Assembly: GCF_022369515.1 (NCBI RefSeq) | Contig: NZ_CP059724.1 | Location: forward strand, 6,510,001-6,574,000 | Reading direction: 5' to 3' | Source: Paenibacillus sp. 19GGS1-52 | GTDB lineage: Bacteria > Bacillota > Bacilli > Paenibacillales > Paenibacillaceae | DNA length: 64,000 bases | Part shown: positions 59,902 through 64,000 of the stretch, one piece after another | Layout: each line of letters opens with the position of its first letter | How positions within the stretch are numbered: the first letter of the stretch is position 1 | Program-made: the position numbers and the translations under genes | Notes under the pieces: generated by a model | The model's input: only the letters and a program-made list of their open reading frames with translations | What the model was told of the DNA's origin: nothing | Databases searched by the model: none

Positions 59902-60205
59902 TGGATTCACTCCCCGTTTTAGTCTTCATTTGTTGTATGGTCTGCAGCAACATATTTAACATCCCTTGGAATTCCTCTGAGATATTCGTGATGTTCTTCT
60001 CGTTATCCCCTAGTAATTGTCTCCATTCCGGACTCCAGAAATAGCGACTCTCATCTTCATTCAGACGATGTATGGCTTCACGAATAGCCTCTGCTCTATT
60101 GGAATTGTGCTTATCACAGTAATCTTGTAGAATCTTCTCCGTGGCGGCATCCAGTCTGATCGGAATCGATTTGCTTTTGGGGTTCGTTGAAGGAGGTCTA
60201 CCCAT
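59888..60205 (-). CDS. Ribbon-helix-helix protein
   Basis: About 105 residues starting MGRPPSTNPKSKSIPIRLDA, with the RHH pattern (PIRLDAATEKILQDYCDKHN then RAEAIREAIHRL) of Arc/CopG-like DNA-binding proteins, followed by a helical tail. The start is uncertain: the frame runs up to GTG 60229, and GAGGTGATT lies near an internal CTG. It overlaps the secreted stalk-protein gene by 14 bases, an unusual coupling of a small regulator with an exported protein. It may control that gene. Confidence 0.75.
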   Translation of the reverse strand: MGRPPSTNPKSKSIPIRLDAATEKILQDYCDKHNSNRAEAIREAIHRLNEDESRYFWSPEWRQLLGDNEKNITNISEEFQGMLNMLLQTIQQMKTKTGSESNESD

Positions 60206-60343
60206 TTTCGAACTATTCAGAACAATCACCTCATTTTATGATATACGTATAATTTAATATAACGAATACCATTTGTAAAGAAATATTTCCCATTTATAAT
60301 ACTGAGCCCCCTCCCTCCTCTCCCCCACCGCGCGCTATACGAC

Positions 60344-60386
60344 TAAAAAAAGCCAAAATAAAAAGCCCCTCAACGGCGCTTGGCTC
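60344..60386 (-). terminator. Terminator of the Doc operon
   Basis: AGCCAA and TTGGCT form the outer stem and T-runs follow on the minus strand. Confidence 0.65.
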
Positions 60387-60448
60387 TCAACCTATTCATA
60401 AAATTTACTGAGACTAACGATTATCTTAATTCTCCTTTCTTCGGTATT

Positions 60449-60895
60449 CTACAGTACCAAGCATACTTTATTTATGCATGGTAGACGTATGTAAAAAGTA
60501 TGATATTTTAAATTTTTGTAGGAGTTCTTTTCTAACCAGACCGCTAATGGATGGATGTCCATTTTTTGGGTTGCCACTTTTATTGCAACGTTAAAGAGTT
60601 CCTCTGGATCTGCATCAAGTTCGTATCCATTAATCCCTTAAAATACATAAGTAGCAAGGACTCCAGTCCTTTTATTGGCATCAAAAAAACAATGGGATGA
60701 AATTAAACCATCCAGCAAAACAGCAGCCTTCAAAAACAAACCGGGATACTGCTCCTCTCCGAATATAACACTAAAAGGCTTTTCGGAAATGAAGTTAAGA
60801 TATCCCGGTTCTCTGATTCCAGCCAATCCATTGGATTCGGCCAGCTCTGAATCATGTATTTCGATGATCTGGTGAGGGGTAAGTTGAATACACAT
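60449..60895 (-). pseudogene. doc: Doc/Fic-family toxin with a nonsense codon
   Basis: The first 85 codons encode TPHQIIEIHDSELAES, LLDGLISSHCFFDANKRTGV and LATYVF, the Doc toxin with its catalytic H-x-F-x-D-x-N-K-R motif (here HCFFDANKRT, Ala replacing the usual Gly). A TAA then interrupts at 60638-60640. The same frame goes on with GINGYELDADPEELFNVAIK and IHPLAVWLEKNS, the typical Doc C-terminus, to a TAG at 60449. One base change (such as TTA to TAA) thus truncated the toxin, which would kinase-modify EF-Tu when intact. Confidence 0.82.
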
Positions 60896-61014
60896 CAGTT
60901 TTTAGCCAACTTGTCCAAGGTTTTTCTGTATTTCTTCATTCCCTTTTTCGCCAGTTTCAGAACGACAGCATCCGAAGCCACTGGTTTTTTTTCATCATGT
61001 TTTTGATCAATCAT
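60895..61014 (-). CDS. Small Doc-associated antitoxin
   Basis: A 39-residue Lys-rich peptide (MIDQKHDEKKPVASDAVVLK to TLDKLAKN). The ATG at 61014 has AAGGAGG eight bases upstream, and its TGA overlaps the doc ATG, the usual toxin-antitoxin coupling. It is shorter than Phd antitoxins and has no DNA-binding domain, so it would act by covering the toxin active site. No family name is certain. Confidence 0.65.
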   Translation of the reverse strand: MIDQKHDEKKPVASDAVVLKLAKKGMKKYRKTLDKLAKN

Positions 61015-61182
61015 CTTCCCATCCTCCTTATTCTCATCCATCACAGTTCCCCCCAGATTTGGCTTGGTAAAGTTTTATATATACTTGAAGGTAAAGTGAT
61101 GACATCACAAGCTTTATATAATTATAGCATTTCAAGCAGAATCGGCAACTGGCCCCCTTCTTCTTTCGCCATCATCGTTCAA

Positions 61183-61220
61183 CAAAAAAACTGACCGTCC
61201 AGAAAAGAAGACGATCAGTT
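61183..61220 (-). terminator. Terminator of the RCC1-repeat protein gene
   Basis: ACTGACCGTC (61190-61199) and GACGATCAGT (61210-61219) pair with one wobble and are followed by seven T on the minus strand. Confidence 0.85.
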
Positions 61221-61232
61221 CATCTCAAAGTC

Positions 61233-64000
61233 CTAAATCCCCGAAGCCAGCGTAAACGTGAATTGTGAGCGATACGTACCCACCCGCAGCCCTGTTTTGG
61301 CTCCGGCTTGGTACGTACTTCCGTTCCCCGCAGAAACTACTTCTACTTTGTCCGGTACCCGTAGCATATAACTCATCGGGATCTGGTATTGGCCCATCCC
61401 ATGAAAATCCTCGGCTCGTGCCAACACCACCGGCTCCGCGTTAAATACATAGTTTCCGTTAAGGCTTAAGTTGCCATCTTGTCCAGCGAGTGTTGTGGAA
61501 TTGGATACATCTACACTTAGCGCTGTTGAAGGCATCTTAACGACTAAATCATTCGTTCCCAGGCTATTGTCTACCACTGGGTTACTTATGAAATCCGTTA
61601 CCTTTAACGTGTAGTTCCAACCTACCCCGGTCCCCCGGCTATCCTCGATCACAGAATTAGTGACACTGTTAATGACTTGATACTGGTTTGTCGTACTAAT
61701 GGTTACGGTGTCCAGCAGCAGTCCATTGAATTGAGAAGAGAACCCACCACTTAGAACGGTGAAATTAATATCCTCAGATCCAAGAGGGCTACCCCAGCTC
61801 GGGTCCAGTGTTGGTACCGGTGTAGTTGTCGGGGCTACCGTTGGCACCGGCGTAGCCGTTGGAGTTACTGTTGGCACTGGTGTGGCTGTCGGGGCCACTG
61901 TTGGCGTCGGTATCGCCGTTGGCGCTATAGTCGGCGTTGGTGCTACAGTCGGCGTCGGGGTAGCCGTTGGTGCAGGCACAACCGTTACCGAATCTATAAT
62001 CTCAGTAAGCTGCTCATCCGTCGTTTTATTAAGAACGGTAACTGTTACAGAATGTGTGCCCTCAGTGAGGGTGACGGCTCCCTTGTAATCTATGATGGTT
62101 CCGTCAATATTGATTTTAACTTTTGTTGTGTCAGAGGGAATAGAACCTGTATCAATCGTAAGTACATTGCCCGTTACAACGATCTTCGGATACCCCACAG
62201 GAACTACTATGGGCGTGTTTATAATATTTTCAGACAATATCGGACTGTAGTTTGTTCCATCCCCAGATCGGGCTTGGAACGTTACGGAACCAGATTGTGT
62301 GATAAGTACTGGTGCGGTGTATCGATTCCATGTTACTCCTGCGTCCAGCGAGTACTCCTTAATCGTAATTCCTGGATCAGCACCGAAATCTACTACAGCG
62401 ATAGTGTTATTAAACTTATCTTGCGTTTGTGTCAACATAGGAAGGTTTAACACTACAGACGGTACAAAACCCGTAGGGTATATATTCGATACGCCAGCAA
62501 CATATGCCGCCGATCTGAACGAATACAACTTACCCGTGGTAGTGATTCCGAAAACTTCCGCTGCTGAAGTACCATTATCAACAGAGAGTAGACCTGCAAA
62601 CTTATCGGAGTTAGCAGTAGACACGGGTGTAAAGTTCGAAGCCGTACTCCAACGGATGATTGAACCGTCAGCTTTCAAGGCCCACGTTACACCCAGGCCG
62701 TTAATGATATCTACTACGTCTGCCACTTGATTAAGATCTCCACGAATTCGTTGAGGCGTCAGCCCTATAGTACCCACCACTCCAGCGGCGTTGCCTATAT
62801 TACCACCGAATGCATATACGTTACCATCCGATTTCAGGTACCAAATTGTCTTACTGGCATTTGAACCGACAACCTTGACCACTCCAGTTGCCGCGATCGT
62901 TGTTGGCGTGGTATTAAACGTTATCGTACTTGCATAAGGGTTAGAATCGGTCATGCTCGCCCCCCAGTAAGACAATGCACCGTTATTTAATAAGGTATAT
63001 CCCGTGTTCGAGTCCATTGGCGCCTGAGGGGTCTTATTGGCTTGCCAGTAGTAATCATGCTTAAACCACTTCTGAACCTTAGATAAGTCGAAAGCAGAAG
63101 CTACAAACGTGGCTGTTGCCCCCGTATTTAGTTCGACTGGTACAAACTCCTCTTTCTTATACGCTGGCCACATGGGATCTTTAGCCGTTAGGCTCGAAAG
63201 AGTGTAATACGTCCCGTTAATCTTGAAATATCTCTTTTCCGTAAATTCCGTAATCACAGTTGCTCTGTAACCACTAACCCACTCATTTCCTACATCATCG
63301 TAGTTAGAATATGCCCCCTTAAAGAATCCTAGATCGAAGTTAGTGGCACTGGTGAACGCGGGAATGTTCGTGATCTGAGCAGGTCTCGCCAGAGTCTGCG
63401 GAGTCAGATTTAATGCATTGTTCCCGACAATGTATGCTTTAGTATCTGTAACGAATAATGCAGTCGGAGCTGCAAGGTTGTACAGTTTTTTCACCCCTGT
63501 AATGGGGTCGCCAGAAACAGGGTCTACCACTTCGGCAGGAACGGTCATATCTTGTTTCGTACCTATACCTAGCTCTCCTGATGCGCCTTGGCCCCACGCC
63601 CACAAGGTTCCGTTTTCCGCTAGACCAAAATAAGCCCTCTTCGCGTAAACGTACTTACTCTGACTCGATATGGCTACAGCATCCACAAATTTCATGTTGG
63701 ATAACTTTACTGGAGTGGCAACATTAGTATAAATATAACCATCTGATCCGAGGTAATACGGCGCTGTAGCCGCACTCTGACGCTCGCCGTAAATCATCTT
63801 TTTGATGGTGGCTGTGTTTGTCGCCTTCGTCATTACATTGTCTTTCATCGAATAATCTGTTCCGTCTCTCATGTGGATCGTGTAATCCACATAATCATCA
63901 TCAAGGTAATAAGAACCCATTATCGAATGCCCTATAGTTACGTTAACTATATCATTTACCGTCGCACCTTCTGCTTTTGTTCCCCACGGAACAAATATCC
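61233..64000 (-). CDS. Large secreted RCC1-repeat protein, 5' end outside window
   Basis: The open frame runs from 61233 to the right edge with no stop, so the ATG at 63920 is internal and at least 922 codons are present. The N-terminal two thirds hold RCC1-like blades (GLAENGTLWAWGQGASGELG, LKSDGNVYAFGGNIGNAAG, LKADGSIIRW). Two Ig-like segments follow, then a Pro/Thr/Val/Ala linker of about 55 residues (TPTPTVAPTPTIAP repeats) and a C-terminal beta-rich domain. It is probably an extracellular or cell-surface protein. The sugar- or peptide-binding role of the propeller is unknown. Confidence 0.85.
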   Translation of the reverse strand, partial: IFVPWGTKAEGATVNDIVNVTIGHSIMGSYYLDDDYVDYTIHMRDGTDYSMKDNVMTKATNTATIKKMIYGERQSAATAPYYLGSDGYIYTNVATPVKLSNMKFVDAVAISSQSKYVYAKRAYFGLAENGTLWAWGQGASGELGIGTKQDMTVPAEVVDPVSGDPITGVKKLYNLAAPTALFVTDTKAYIVGNNALNLTPQTLARPAQITNIPAFTSATNFDLGFFKGAYSNYDDVGNEWVSGYRATVITEFTEKRYFKINGTYYTLSSLTAKDPMWPAYKKEEFVPVELNTGATATFVASAFDLSKVQKWFKHDYYWQANKTPQAPMDSNTGYTLLNNGALSYWGASMTDSNPYASTITFNTTPTTIAATGVVKVVGSNASKTIWYLKSDGNVYAFGGNIGNAAGVVGTIGLTPQRIRGDLNQVADVVDIINGLGVTWALKADGSIIRWSTASNFTPVSTANSDKFAGLLSVDNGTSAAEVFGITTTGKLYSFRSAAYVAGVSNIYPTGFVPSVVLNLPMLTQTQDKFNNTIAVVDFGADPGITIKEYSLDAGVTWNRYTAPVLITQSGSVTFQARSGDGTNYSPILSENIINTPIVVPVGYPKIVVTGNVLTIDTGSIPSDTTKVKINIDGTIIDYKGAVTLTEGTHSVTVTVLNKTTDEQLTEIIDSVTVVPAPTATPTPTVAPTPTIAPTAIPTPTVAPTATPVPTVTPTATPVPTVAPTTTPVPTLDPSWGSPLGSEDINFTVLSGGFSSQFNGLLLDTVTISTTNQYQVINSVTNSVIEDSRGTGVGWNYTLKVTDFISNPVVDNSLGTNDLVVKMPSTALSVDVSNSTTLAGQDGNLSLNGNYVFNAEPVVLARAEDFHGMGQYQIPMSYMLRVPDKVEVVSAGNGSTYQAGAKTGLRVGTYRSQFTFTLASGI

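Noticed and set aside
61759-62088. Gly/Val-rich 109-codon frame on the + strand
   Set aside because: Antisense of the Pro/Thr linker of the RCC1-repeat protein; low complexity only.

Overview
The window reads as a piece of a Paenibacillus-like Firmicute chromosome (inference). The signs are strong AGGAGG ribosome binding sites, frequent TTG/GTG starts, a YesM/YesN plus LplABC-type sugar uptake operon, ECF transporters, a HepS/HepT-type prenyl diphosphate synthase pair, an ECF41-type sigma factor and secreted copper-amine-oxidase-N (stalk) and RCC1-like proteins.

1-9.5 kb is housekeeping. It holds the start of a probable SNF2-type helicase, a small membrane protein, a GH31 alpha-glucosidase, a TspO-like protein, RidA, an atypical SDR, an MFS transporter and a 5TM histidine kinase. 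Three copies of a GACGGC hairpin repeat lie in the first 1.5 kb.

9.9-22.8 kb is the functional core of the window: a nearly complete flavin-based extracellular electron transfer (EET) locus like that of Listeria. On the + strand are pplA (lipoprotein with two FMN-binding domains), ndh2 (type II NADH dehydrogenase with a membrane tail), a HepS-like subunit and dmkB. On the - strand one operon runs eetA, eetB, ecfA, ecfA', fmnA, then a U32 peptidase-family protein, a class III aminotransferase and dmkA. NADH electrons would pass through Ndh2 to a demethylmenaquinone made by DmkA/DmkB and on to flavinylated PplA; EetB-FmnA-EcfAA' would export the flavin. The ApbE flavin transferase (FmnB) is not in the window. 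Two FNR/CRP-type palindromes precede pplA.

22.9-30.3 kb holds an HD-GYP phosphodiesterase, an alpha/beta hydrolase, a 32-residue membrane peptide, a lipoprotein, and an oxidoreductase plus ECF41 sigma factor behind a matching ECF41-type promoter. A segment at 26 kb is duplicated at 30 kb, where it abuts a truncated GH43 gene at the end of a sugar ABC transporter/two-component operon (30.4-37.0 kb).

37.1-46.2 kb is an RHS polymorphic toxin locus. The 3' part of an rhs gene and its immunity gene are followed by a row of displaced toxin-tail/immunity cassettes, some intact and some decayed, joined by repeated core, terminator and intergenic segments and by two copies of a helix-turn-helix gene. 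At 46.3 kb lies the 3' half of a tRNA-Thr(CGU) with direct repeats beside it, a likely attachment site of an integrated element. The AT-rich stretch 46.5-55.6 kb beyond it carries phage-type remnants and a restriction-modification-like island: a 966-residue double DNA methyltransferase facing a McrB-like AAA+ ATPase, a PD-(D/E)XK-type protein and two unfamiliar proteins.

55.9-64 kb carries a small type IV prepilin peptidase, several large secreted proteins, a ribbon-helix-helix protein and a Doc/antitoxin pair whose toxin has a nonsense codon. The last gene runs off the window. Functions were assigned by reading motifs, without database searches.
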